From NCBI GenBank assembly GCA_964442605.1, contig CAYTZR010000021.1:1-36083 (forward strand): 36,083 nucleotides of DNA. The letters run 5' to 3'. The DNA is from Monoglobus sp964442605 (GTDB lineage Bacteria; Bacillota; Clostridia; Monoglobales; Monoglobaceae). The translations under genes and the position numbers were made by a program. The notes beneath the pieces are model-generated. The model worked only from the letters and a program-made list of their open reading frames with translations, did not search any database and had not been told where the DNA came from. Every line of letters begins with the position of its first letter. The first letter of the stretch is position 1. Below are positions 1 to 7,022 of the stretch, one piece after another.

Positions 1-1842
1 ATACCGAAAGGCACCGACGCGGGCAACTATACGGTTTGGTACAAGGTTGACGGCGATGATAATTACAACGATGTTGCCGCGCAGAGCGTTGACGCAGCAA
101 TCGGCAAGGCAAATATAACACCCTCCGTTTCAATGGAAGACTGGACTTACGGTGAAACGGCAAGCGAGCCATCGGTAACCGGTAATACAGGCAGCGGCGC
201 GATAACATATCAATATAAGGTCAGCGACGCGGACGATAGCGCCTATTCCGATGACAAGCCCTCAAATCCGGGTACGTATACCGTGAAAGCGACTATTGCG
301 GAGACCGACAACTATAACGGCGGCACGGCAACAACGAGCTTTACAATTCTCGCAGCTGAAACTGAAGCGACTGCCGAACCGACAACGGAACCGACAACGG
401 AGCCCACAACAGCACCGACAACGGAGCCTACAACGGAGCCTACAACAGCACCGACGACGGAGCCGACAACAGCACCGACGACGGAGCCTACAACAGAGCC
501 TACAACGGAGCCGACAACGGAGCCGACGACGGAGCCTACAACAGAGTCCACAACAGCACCGACAACGGAACCGACAACGGAGCCGACAACAGCACCTACA
601 ACAGCACCTACAACGGAACCGACAACAGCACCGACAACAGAGCCTACAACGGAGCCGACGACGGAACCGACAACAGCACCGACAACAGAGCCTACAACGG
701 AGCCTACAACAGAGCCTACAACAGCGCCGACAACAGCACCGACAACGGAACCGACAACGGAGCCGACAACAGCACCGACGACGGAGCCTACAACAGAGCC
801 GACAACAGAGCCTACAACAGCGCCGACAACAGCACCGACAACGGAGGCTACGATGGAACCGACAACAGAGCCGACAACGGAACCGACGACGGAACCGACA
901 ACAGCACCGACAACAGAGCCTACAACAGCACCGACAACAGAACCGACAACGGAATCTACTTCTTCGCCCGAGCCCACCCCAACGGCGACTGCCAAAAGAA
1001 GCGGCGGCGGAGGTACAAGCTCCTACAAGGTTACGTTTGACGCGGGTGAACACGGCGAGATTACAAGCGGCAAGGCGAGCGTGAGCGTGACGTACAATTC
1101 AAAGGTAAAGGAAGCGGATATACCGACAATTACCGCAAACAATGGATATGTATTCCTCGGTTGGAGCGCGGACGGTGAGACGGTAACAGATGTGACGGCG
1201 ATGGCGATTAAAAAGGCTACAACGTTTACCGCATTGTATGAAGTGTCAAGCGTTAAGCCTACAATCGCGCCCACGGCAACAGAGTATCCCGAAAATCCGT
1301 TTGAGGATGTTTCGGAAAGCGATTGGTTCTACGACAGCGTGATAAGAGCGTACAAGAAGGGCTTGATGTCCGGCGTGAGCGACACGGAGTTTGCGCCGTA
1401 TATGGATATAACACGCGGAATGTTCGTGACGGTTTTTTACCGTATGGAGGGCGAACCCGAAACGGCGCTTGACTACACCTTTGAGGACGTTGCGGCAGAC
1501 ACGTATTACGCGAACGCTGTCGCGTGGGGCGAGAGAAACAAAATCATCAAGGGTTATTCGGCACAGGAATACGCGCCCGAGCAAATTATAAAGCGCGAGC
1601 AGATGGCGGCGATAATTTACCGCTATGCCAAGTTCAAAGGCTATAATGTAAGCATAAACGGCACGCTCGTTTATTCCGACAGCGACAGTATTTCAGATTA
1701 CGCAAGGGACGCCGTAATTTGGAATACGGAAAACGGTATTTTTCAGGGAAATACGGATAATACCTTCGCGCCGCTGAACAACGCGACCCGCGCAGAAGCC
1801 GCGACGGTGTTTGAGAGAGCATTTGAATTTTTTACAAAATAA
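1..1842 (+). CDS. SLH-anchored surface protein, 3' part (5' end outside window)
   Basis: The frame is open from the first base, so the start lies upstream; 613 codons are visible. In order: MBG/Ig-like beta repeats (residues 1-115, ending in GTYTVKATI-type strands); a long Thr-Glu-Pro-Thr/Thr-Ala-Pro-Thr linker (about 125-319); a short Gly-rich stretch; an InlB-type B repeat (about 343-415, with VTFDAGEHG and GYVFLGWSADG); and three SLH domains (about 432-487, 492-547, 557-610, each starting with an F/Y-x-D-V/S-like segment and ending in a TRxxxxxxxxR-like helix). Three C-terminal SLH domains normally bind pyruvylated secondary cell-wall polymer, so this is a wall-anchored surface protein. 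The missing N-terminus should hold the signal peptide and functional domain. A stem-loop follows the stop codon. Confidence 0.9.
   Translation: MPKGTDAGNYTVWYKVDGDDNYNDVAAQSVDAAIGKANITPSVSMEDWTYGETASEPSVTGNTGSGAITYQYKVSDADDSAYSDDKPSNPGTYTVKATIAETDNYNGGTATTSFTILAAETEATAEPTTEPTTEPTTAPTTEPTTEPTTAPTTEPTTAPTTEPTTEPTTEPTTEPTTEPTTESTTAPTTEPTTEPTTAPTTAPTTEPTTAPTTEPTTEPTTEPTTAPTTEPTTEPTTEPTTAPTTAPTTEPTTEPTTAPTTEPTTEPTTEPTTAPTTAPTTEATMEPTTEPTTEPTTEPTTAPTTEPTTAPTTEPTTESTSSPEPTPTATAKRSGGGGTSSYKVTFDAGEHGEITSGKASVSVTYNSKVKEADIPTITANNGYVFLGWSADGETVTDVTAMAIKKATTFTALYEVSSVKPTIAPTATEYPENPFEDVSESDWFYDSVIRAYKKGLMSGVSDTEFAPYMDITRGMFVTVFYRMEGEPETALDYTFEDVAADTYYANAVAWGERNKIIKGYSAQEYAPEQIIKREQMAAIIYRYAKFKGYNVSINGTLVYSDSDSISDYARDAVIWNTENGIFQGNTDNTFAPLNNATRAEAATVFERAFEFFTK
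373..957 (+). repeat. 12-bp coding minisatellite (TEPT/TAPT linker)
   Basis: Nearly 600 bases of a 12-bp unit of the type ACAACGGAGCCG and variants, encoding Thr-Glu-Pro-Thr or Thr-Ala-Pro-Thr. Wobble positions vary (ccg/cct, gag/gaa, aca/acg), so copies are not identical. It is a flexible, probably glycosylatable spacer between ligand-facing and wall-binding domains. Long Arg/Cys- or Val/Gly-rich reading frames on the other frames are by-products of this repeat. Confidence 0.9.
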
Positions 1843-1863
1843 TCAAAACTTAGTACACAGCCG

Positions 1864-1895
1864 ACAATCACTCTGTTTTTTCACGGAGTGATTGT
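1864..1895 (+). terminator. Stem-loop after the SLH gene
   Basis: A perfect 10-bp inverted repeat (ACAATCACTC / GAGTGATTGT) with a T-rich loop lies 22 bases after the stop codon. There is no U-run directly after the stem, so termination is likely but not certain. Confidence 0.6.
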
Positions 1896-2020
1896 TGCGC
1901 GGAAGAATAAAAGACGGTTTTTTGAATGACGATATAGCCTATAGAAAATCTTTAATTCAGCGGCATTTCACACTCGAAAATCAGGCGCTTACACGGTCTG
2001 CGAAAGCATAAATTTCCACA

Positions 2021-2072
2021 GAATGATTGTTTTGAATGATTGTTTTTGAATGATTGCTTTTGAATTGCTTTT
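2021..2072. repeat. Short tandem repeat in the 1843-2150 intergenic gap
   Basis: Three near-perfect copies of GAATGATTGTTTT (from 2021, 2034 and 2048) and a shortened fourth. The 308-base gap otherwise holds the upstream stem-loop, AT-rich sequence and the promoter of the next gene. A 69-codon minus-strand frame here shows no coding features. Confidence 0.7.
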
Positions 2073-2086
2073 GCGTGACGGAATAA

Positions 2087-2115
2087 TTGAATTTTACAGA
2101 ATAATGTGGTATTAT
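2087..2115 (+). promoter_or_regulatory. Promoter of the LRR protein gene
   Basis: TTGAAT (2087-2092), a 17-bp spacer, and TATTAT (2110-2115). A second AT-rich hexamer TATAAT at 2120-2125 is an alternative -10. Confidence 0.5.
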
Positions 2116-2150
2116 ATATTATAATTACATTTAGTGAAAGGATGTTTAAA

Positions 2151-4328
2151 ATGAAAAACAACGATAGTTTTGGGTATTATCCGCCTGTGATAAAAAAGAG
2201 AGTTTTGAGCCTGTTTTTGATAATGATAATGTTAATATCACTTGTGCCGATCACCGCAAGCGCAGAAAAAAGCGGAACCTGCGGCAGTAATCTAACTTGG
2301 ACATTTGATGATGATAGCGGCACGCTGACAATCAGCGGCACCGGAGAAATGAAGCCTTATAGTTATTTTATCGCGCCTTGGGAGAGCTTCAAGTTAAGCA
2401 TTGTAAACGTTGTTATAGAAAACGGCGTTACAAGCATCAGCGATTGTGCGTTTAACACATATGATGATAGCAACATAAAAAGCGTTACTATTGCGGATAG
2501 CGTAACAAGCATAGGCTATAGGACGTTCTATGGCTGCAATGCCCTAACAAGCATTACTATTCCGAATAGCGTAACGAGCATAGGAGATTATGCGTTCTTT
2601 GGATGCACCGGTTTAACAAGCGTTATTATTCCGAATAGCGTAACAAGTATAGGTGGTAGTGCATTTATGCGTTGCACCAGTCTAACCGATTTTTATGTGG
2701 CGGCGAGTAATAAAACTTATTCTTCAGTAGACGGTGTTTTGTTTAGTAAAGACAAGACGGAATTAATTTGCTGTCCGGGAGGCAAATCCGATTCATATGT
2801 AATTCCGAACAGTGTCGTAATCATTGAATATGCTGCGTTTGGAGATTGTAGATACTTGACAAGTGTAACAATTCCGAATAGTGTTATATGGATTGACGAT
2901 TACGCGTTTGAGGGCTGCTATGCCTTAACAAGCTTAACAATTCCGAGCAGCGTAGGATTCATCGGCGATTATGCGTTCAACTCCTGCAGAGGATTAACAA
3001 GCGTTACAATTCCCAATAGCATTACAGATATAGGTGATGGTTTATTTTCAGGTTGCACCTCCTTAACAAGCGTTACAATTCCAAGTAGCATTACAAGTAT
3101 CGGCATTTTAGCGTTTTCCGGCTGCACCGCCTTAACGAGTATTGATGTAGAGCCGAATAGCAAATCATATTCCTCTGAAGATGGTGTTTTGTTTAATAAA
3201 GACAAAACGGAATTAGTTTGCTGTCCGGGAGGCAAAACCGGTTCTTATACAGTTCCGAGTAGTGTAATAACCATTTGCGATTATTCATTTTATGGAGGTG
3301 TCAGCTTGACAAGCCTCACAATCCCGGATAGCGTAACGAGCATTGGTTATAGTGCGTTTAAAACTATTCTCAGTGTTAATAACTTGACGAATGTTATAAT
3401 CGGAAATGGCGTTACAACCATAGAAGATAATGCATTTTTCGGCTCCAAGGCCTTGACGAGTATCACAATCGGAAATGGCGTTACAAGCATAGGCAACAGT
3501 GCGTTTGATGGCTGCAGCGGCTTAACAGATGTATATTACGGCGGCAGCGAAGAAGAATGGAACAGTATCAGTATCGGCAGTCGTAATGATTATTTGACGA
3601 ACGCCACAATAAACTATAATTCATCATTGGTTCCCACGCCAACGCCAATACCTACACCTACGCCGGAGCCAACGGCGACACCTACGCCGGAACCGACGGC
3701 GACACCCACGCCGGAGCCGACGGCGATGCCTACGCCGGAACCGACGGAGACGCCCACGCCGGAGCCAACGGCGACGCCTACGCCGGAACCGACGGAGACA
3801 CCCACGCCGGAGCCAACGGCGACACCTACTCCGGAACCAACGGCGACACCCACTCCGGAACCAACGGCGACACCTACGCCGGAACCGACGGCGACACCTA
3901 CTCCGGAACCAACGGCGACACCCACTCCGGAACCGACGGCGACACCCACGCCGGAGCCGACGGCGACACCTACGCCGGAGCCAACGGCGACACCTACGCC
4001 GGAACCAACGGCGACACCTACTCCGGAATCGACGGCGACACCCACGCCGGAACCAACGACAGAGATTGAGCGTGTAGACACAGGCGACAGCGCTGAATAC
4101 ATATTCACGATAACGCCGAAAGAAGCGTTTGAGAATTGCTATGCTTTTGCAGCCGTATACGATGACAACGATATGTTGCTTGAAGCCGGTCGTGTTCCGC
4201 TTGAAACAGCGGGCGGCACAAGAATTTCGGTAAGTAAATCGAAAAATGATGCTTATATAAAAGTTTTTGTCTGGACGGATACGCTGCAGCCTATTGTTGC
4301 CGCAAAGGAATTTTCGGCGGTAAATTGA
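2151..4328 (+). CDS. Secreted BspA-like leucine-rich-repeat protein
   Basis: 725 residues. The ATG at 2151 is chosen because GAAAGGA ends 9 bases before it; upstream in-frame codons lack such a site. An N-terminal signal peptide (Lys-Lys-Arg then hydrophobic, cleavage likely after ASA38) directs export. About 80-480 is a run of LRR_5/BspA-type repeats (ITIPNSVTSIGDYAFxGC pattern), interrupted twice by the VDGVLFSKDKTEL-type hairpin common in BspA proteins. About 494-637 is a Pro-Thr-Pro-Glu spacer. The last 88 residues form a beta-sandwich-like domain ending in KVFVWTDTLQP..., a module I associate with Clostridia polysaccharide-acting proteins. There is no SLH, LPXTG or dockerin, so wall attachment is unclear. 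A role in adhesion or substrate binding is inferred from the family. Confidence 0.9.
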   Translation: MKNNDSFGYYPPVIKKRVLSLFLIMIMLISLVPITASAEKSGTCGSNLTWTFDDDSGTLTISGTGEMKPYSYFIAPWESFKLSIVNVVIENGVTSISDCAFNTYDDSNIKSVTIADSVTSIGYRTFYGCNALTSITIPNSVTSIGDYAFFGCTGLTSVIIPNSVTSIGGSAFMRCTSLTDFYVAASNKTYSSVDGVLFSKDKTELICCPGGKSDSYVIPNSVVIIEYAAFGDCRYLTSVTIPNSVIWIDDYAFEGCYALTSLTIPSSVGFIGDYAFNSCRGLTSVTIPNSITDIGDGLFSGCTSLTSVTIPSSITSIGILAFSGCTALTSIDVEPNSKSYSSEDGVLFNKDKTELVCCPGGKTGSYTVPSSVITICDYSFYGGVSLTSLTIPDSVTSIGYSAFKTILSVNNLTNVIIGNGVTTIEDNAFFGSKALTSITIGNGVTSIGNSAFDGCSGLTDVYYGGSEEEWNSISIGSRNDYLTNATINYNSSLVPTPTPIPTPTPEPTATPTPEPTATPTPEPTAMPTPEPTETPTPEPTATPTPEPTETPTPEPTATPTPEPTATPTPEPTATPTPEPTATPTPEPTATPTPEPTATPTPEPTATPTPEPTATPTPEPTATPTPESTATPTPEPTTEIERVDTGDSAEYIFTITPKEAFENCYAFAAVYDDNDMLLEAGRVPLETAGGTRISVSKSKNDAYIKVFVWTDTLQPIVAAKEFSAVN
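3640..4062 (+). repeat. 24-bp coding minisatellite (PTPEPTAT linker)
   Basis: About sixteen units of the octapeptide PTPEPTAT with a few A/E/M and P/S substitutions. Synonymous variation is limited (ccg/cca, cct/ccc), so recent expansion by slippage or unequal crossing-over is likely. Confidence 0.9.
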
Positions 4329-4369
4329 ATAAAAAAGCTTAAATTCACTTACAAGCTCAATCCGTTACA

Positions 4370-4404
4370 AGCAACGCTCCGCGCGAGTCTCACGGAGCGT
4401 TGCT
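4370..4404 (+). terminator. Terminator after the LRR gene
   Basis: A perfect 12-bp stem (AGCAACGCTCCG / CGGAGCGTTGCT) with an 11-base loop starts 42 bases after the stop codon. GTGATTTACATTTTTT follows, a delayed U-rich tract. Confidence 0.75.
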
Positions 4405-4423
4405 GTGATTTACATTTTTTATC

Positions 4424-4452
4424 TTGACAAAATATAATTTTAACGGTATTAT
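4424..4452 (+). promoter_or_regulatory. Sigma-A-type promoter of the XRE/ImmA pair
   Basis: TTGACA (4424-4429), exactly 17 bp, then TATTAT (4447-4452). Transcription should begin near 4459, about 34 bases ahead of the XRE start codon. Confidence 0.8.
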
Positions 4453-4462
4453 TAAACTATAT

Positions 4463-4475
4463 GAAAATTATTTTC
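4463..4475. promoter_or_regulatory. Possible operator dyad in the XRE leader
   Basis: GAAAATTATTTTC is a perfect 13-base palindrome a few bases after the predicted transcription start, where a repressor would block its own promoter. With its flanks (TGAAAATTATTTTCG, 4462-4476) it matches the dyad at 6881-6895 upstream of dinB in 13 of 15 positions. Confidence 0.45.
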
Positions 4476-4492
4476 GTAAAGAGGCGACAATT

Positions 4493-4897
4493 ATGAAATT
4501 CGGAGAAAAGATTAGGACTCTGAGAAAAGAGCGGGGCATAACGCAGACAGAGCTTGCGGAGAAGCTTGAAATTACTCTGCGCACCGTGCAAAATTACGAG
4601 ACGGGCGGAGTTCATCCAAAGAGCCGAGAGATATATTATAAGCTGGCAAAAATTTTTGATGTGGACACAAATTACTTTTTGACCGAGGATGAGGAAATTG
4701 TGCTTGATGCTTACCGAAGAGGCGGCAGCCGCTCCGCAAATGAGATAGGACAGCTTATAGACGGGATTTGCGGACTGTTCTCCGGCGGTGATTTGCCGCA
4801 GGAGGATATGGACGCGGCAATGAGGGCGATTTCGGACGCTTATTTTTCCGTCAAAGAGGAAAACAAGAAATATACGCCCAAAAAATACATAAAATAA
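4493..4897 (+). CDS. XRE-family helix-turn-helix repressor
   Basis: 134 residues. The ATG at 4493 follows AAGAGG at 8-base spacing; the longer frame to 4424 would begin inside the promoter. Residues 1-60 are a Cro/C1-type HTH (MKFGEKIRTLRKERGITQTE, then LAEKLEITLRTVQNYETGG). The remaining 70 residues are acidic and helical with no recognised domain. The ImmA/IrrE metallopeptidase follows 29 bases later on the same promoter. In ImmR/ImmA and DdrO/IrrE systems the peptidase cuts the cognate XRE repressor and relieves repression; the same relation is inferred here. The dyad at 4463-4475 suggests autoregulation. Confidence 0.85.
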   Translation: MKFGEKIRTLRKERGITQTELAEKLEITLRTVQNYETGGVHPKSREIYYKLAKIFDVDTNYFLTEDEEIVLDAYRRGGSRSANEIGQLIDGICGLFSGGDLPQEDMDAAMRAISDAYFSVKEENKKYTPKKYIK

Positions 4898-4926
4898 ATA
4901 TAAATTTATACGAGGCAGGTGTTAGT

Positions 4927-5499
4927 GTGTTTGCCTATAAAATTCATAATATGGCTGCGAGTCTTATAAGGCTCTACGGTAAGGATCCGTATGCTATCGC
5001 CGAGGGTCTTGGTATAAAGATAATTAAGAATTATGATTTTAAAAGCCTGTATGGTATGTATACCGTTATAAAACGCAGACGTATAATTATCTTAAACGGA
5101 AATTTGGATAAGGGATTAGAAAAAACGGTGCTTGCCCACGAGCTCGGGCATGACCGTATGCACAGAAATTTGGCGGTGAGTCGCGTTGTGCATGATGTAA
5201 TGCTTTATGATATGACTGCCAGACCGGAATATGAAGCCAATATGTTTGCCGCGGAGCTTTTGGTGTCGGATGATGAAATTTTGGAGCTTATGCGCGAATA
5301 CGGCTACAGCACAGAGCAAACAGCCGGAATATTGGGATTTAATATAAACCTTATCGGAATAAAGCTGATGTCCATGAATATGAGGGGATTTGAATTTTCC
5401 GGTAATATAACAGCGGATTGCGGGTTTTTGTCAAACAAATCAAATCCATACAAATCAAATTCAAATAAAGCAAATACAAACAAAGCAAATAATGAGTAA
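4927..5499 (+). CDS. ImmA/IrrE-family zinc metallopeptidase
   Basis: 190 residues with a GTG start; GAGGCAGG lies 8 bases upstream. The zinc site is HELGH (residues 71-75) within a VLAHELGHDRMH segment, and the EYEANMFAAELL segment (101-112) supplies the likely third ligand. This fits the ImmA/IrrE fold (Peptidase_M78). The last 25 residues are an Asn/Lys/Ser-rich low-complexity tail built from a degenerate nucleotide repeat. Transcribed behind the XRE gene; the partner is probably that repressor. The ImmA/IrrE class is used by mobile elements and by Deinococcus to switch on genes after DNA damage. No integrase or other element genes are nearby, so a chromosomal stress switch is as likely as an element remnant. 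Confidence 0.85.
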   Translation: MFAYKIHNMAASLIRLYGKDPYAIAEGLGIKIIKNYDFKSLYGMYTVIKRRRIIILNGNLDKGLEKTVLAHELGHDRMHRNLAVSRVVHDVMLYDMTARPEYEANMFAAELLVSDDEILELMREYGYSTEQTAGILGFNINLIGIKLMSMNMRGFEFSGNITADCGFLSNKSNPYKSNSNKANTNKANNE

Positions 5500-5610
5500 A
5501 AAATACAGCAATTTTTGTCCGGTTTCATTTCTCGATTGACTATTATTACTTATCTTGATTTGTTACAATAATTATATATAGTTTATTAAAAATTATATAG
5601 ATTTCTTCCC

Positions 5611-5646
5611 AAAAAAGGCGGTCGATTTTGACCGCCTTGTTTTAGT
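5611..5646. terminator. Bidirectional terminator between convergent genes
   Basis: Stem AAGGCGGTC / GACCGCCTT (5615-5623, 5630-5638) with loop GATTTT-like. On the plus strand it is followed by GTTTTAG; on the minus strand by TTTTTT. It serves the metallopeptidase gene and the GH105 gene. Confidence 0.85.
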
Positions 5647-5674
5647 ATGATAGGCACATCGATGATTTTTTAAA

Positions 5675-6775
5675 TTACAAAATCTGTGCCGCTTCGGTAC
5701 ACATGATTAAGAAAGCGCCCGCTCCGTGCAAATCGTTTTCGCCTGTGCCTCTGTTGCAATAATGCTCGTAATCGCCCACGCCTGTGCCTACGCAGATATT
5801 ATCGATTATTATATCGCCTTTCTCATCATAGCGCAGACGGTTGATTATTCCGGTGTAACCCTTCTTCGCGTATTCAAGATAAGATTTATCCAGAAATCCG
5901 TTTTTAACCGCCTTGCATAACGCTCCCACAAATAAACATGTACAGGAGGACTCGAGCCAGTTTTCCGGCCGGTCGCCTTTGTCGATTACCTGATACCAAA
6001 GACCTGTTTCGTCATCCTGGTACTTCACAACCGCTTTCAGCAGGTTGCAGGCTGCATCTATCATTGCCTGTCTGTCCTTGTGATCCTCGGGGAATGAATC
6101 AAGCTCCTCCAAAATAGCAACGGGAACCCAGCCGATCGAGCGTCCCCAGAATTCCGGAGAGTGTCCGTTTTCGGGGTTAGCCCAAGGCTGAACCTTTGCG
6201 TAATCCCATGCGTGATACCAAAGTCCGGTCTTTTCGTCCCTCGTCTTTTCCTGCATCATCAATGCCTGAAAAGCGCACAAATCAAATAATTCGGGTGCGT
6301 TAAAGGTTTTCGCATACTCGGCGCAAATAGGACCCGCCATATATAGACCGTCAAGCCACATTTGCTGCGGATATCTGCCCTTGTGCCAAAAACCGCCCTC
6401 GGGATTTTTCGGGAAATTCTTAATAAGAGGGATAAGCGTGTCAAGAGCCTTTTTGTACCTCTCATCTCCGGTCTTCGCGTAAAGCAGATACAAAAGAACT
6501 CCCGGCTGCATATCGTCAAGCTGGGTTGTGTCAAACTTTTTAATGTTTCCGTCCTTGTCGATTATAGAGTCAACCCAAGCCTTGCAATATTCATAGTATT
6601 TTTCGTCCTTATCAAGCAGATATGTATGCTGTACTCCTGAGAGGAACACACCCTGGTGATAATGGAAGCGTCCCTTTGGAGGCAAATCCTCGGGAGCAAA
6701 TTTATGCATCAGAGCATCACATGCCATCTCCGCGTACTCCAGAGCGGAATGTCCGTTTACAATTAATTCGTTCAT
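5675..6775 (-). CDS. Unsaturated rhamnogalacturonyl hydrolase, GH105 (YteR/YesR type)
   Basis: 366 residues. The ATG at 6775 is chosen because GGAGGAG ends about 6 bases before it; a TTG seven codons earlier has no ribosome site. The family hallmark HKGRYPQQMWLDGLYMAGP places the catalytic Asp at residue 142 (equivalent to YteR Asp143), and later blocks (HAWDYAK..PWANPENG.., EFWGRSIGWVP) fit the alpha6/alpha6 barrel. There is no signal peptide, so it acts in the cytoplasm on imported unsaturated rhamnogalacturonan or pectin disaccharides made by lyases, releasing the unsaturated uronic acid. Length matches the family. It stands alone, with a consensus promoter, and is divergent from dinB with which it shares the intergenic region. 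Confidence 0.9.
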   Translation of the reverse strand: MNELIVNGHSALEYAEMACDALMHKFAPEDLPPKGRFHYHQGVFLSGVQHTYLLDKDEKYYEYCKAWVDSIIDKDGNIKKFDTTQLDDMQPGVLLYLLYAKTGDERYKKALDTLIPLIKNFPKNPEGGFWHKGRYPQQMWLDGLYMAGPICAEYAKTFNAPELFDLCAFQALMMQEKTRDEKTGLWYHAWDYAKVQPWANPENGHSPEFWGRSIGWVPVAILEELDSFPEDHKDRQAMIDAACNLLKAVVKYQDDETGLWYQVIDKGDRPENWLESSCTCLFVGALCKAVKNGFLDKSYLEYAKKGYTGIINRLRYDEKGDIIIDNICVGTGVGDYEHYCNRGTGENDLHGAGAFLIMCTEAAQIL

Positions 6776-6812
6776 AATAAACTCCTCCGTTTTCAAATAT
6801 TTTATTATCTAA

Positions 6813-6841
6813 ATTATATCATTTATTACCTTAACTGTCAA
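6813..6841 (-). promoter_or_regulatory. Sigma-A-type promoter of the GH105 gene
   Basis: On the minus strand: TTGACA (6841-6836), exactly 17 bp, TATAAT (6818-6813). Both hexamers match consensus perfectly, which suggests strong basal activity and control by a repressor. Confidence 0.8.
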
Positions 6842-6880
6842 TGTTATTTGTTGAATTTTAATAACAAGTAAGAACTTATG

Positions 6881-6895
6881 TGAAAATTAATTTCA
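6881..6895. promoter_or_regulatory. Dyad 1 between the GH105 and dinB promoters
   Basis: TGAAAATTAATTTCA, with arms extending to TGTGAAA/TTTCACA (6879-6897). It lies 8 bases upstream of the dinB -35. It has the same TGAA-N7-TTCA layout as the dyad at 6941-6955, with centres exactly 60 bp apart, and is close to the XRE-leader dyad. Confidence 0.45.
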
Positions 6896-6903
6896 CATTA
6901 CTC

Positions 6904-6932
6904 TTGACAAATGAAGAATAATTTCGTATAAT
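6904..6932 (+). promoter_or_regulatory. Sigma-A-type promoter of dinB
   Basis: TTGACA (6904-6909), exactly 17 bp, TATAAT (6927-6932). No Bacillus-type SOS box (GAAC-N4-GTTC) is visible around it; two other dyads bracket it instead. Confidence 0.85.
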
Positions 6933-6940
6933 ATAGAATA

Positions 6941-6955
6941 TGAATATAAGTTTCA
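6941..6955. promoter_or_regulatory. Dyad 2 at the dinB transcription start
   Basis: TGAATATAAGTTTCA, with arms AATATGAA (6937-6944) and TTCATATT (6952-6959). It begins 8 bases after the -10 box and overlaps the start of transcription, a typical repressor position. Confidence 0.45.
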
Positions 6956-6965
6956 TATTGTTTGT

Positions 6966-7020
6966 GAGAGGTTAGAGGTTAATTAGGAGAGATTAATTAG
7001 GAGAGGTTAAGGAGAGGTTA
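6966..7020 (+). repeat. Tandemly repeated ribosome-binding segment before dinB
   Basis: Purine-rich GGAGAGGTTAA / GGAGAGATTAATTA units recur about four times between the promoter and the dinB ATG. The last one (GGAGAGG at 7011-7017) is correctly spaced for translation. Earlier copies may act as standby sites or simply reflect slippage. Confidence 0.7.
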
Positions 7021-7022
7021 AG

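Noticed and set aside
262..1084. Long Arg/Cys-, Gln/Arg- and Val/Gly-rich open frames on both strands
   Set aside because: They are shadows of the 12-bp TEPT repeat in other frames; composition is extreme and no ribosome site precedes them.
1952..2161. 69-codon minus-strand frame
   Set aside because: It spans the AT-rich tandem repeat and the promoter and start of the LRR gene; composition is not protein-like.
3614..4108. 164-codon minus-strand frame of GVGVAVGS repeats
   Set aside because: Reverse reading of the PTPEPTAT coding repeat; no start signals.
4424..5499. Prophage or integrative-element regulatory region
   Set aside because: The XRE/ImmA pair alone is suggestive, but no integrase, excisionase, replication or structural genes or attachment repeats are nearby.
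6879..6932. LexA/SOS box at dinB
   Set aside because: No GAAC-N4-GTTC type motif is present; the dyads have a different consensus (TGAA-N7-TTCA).
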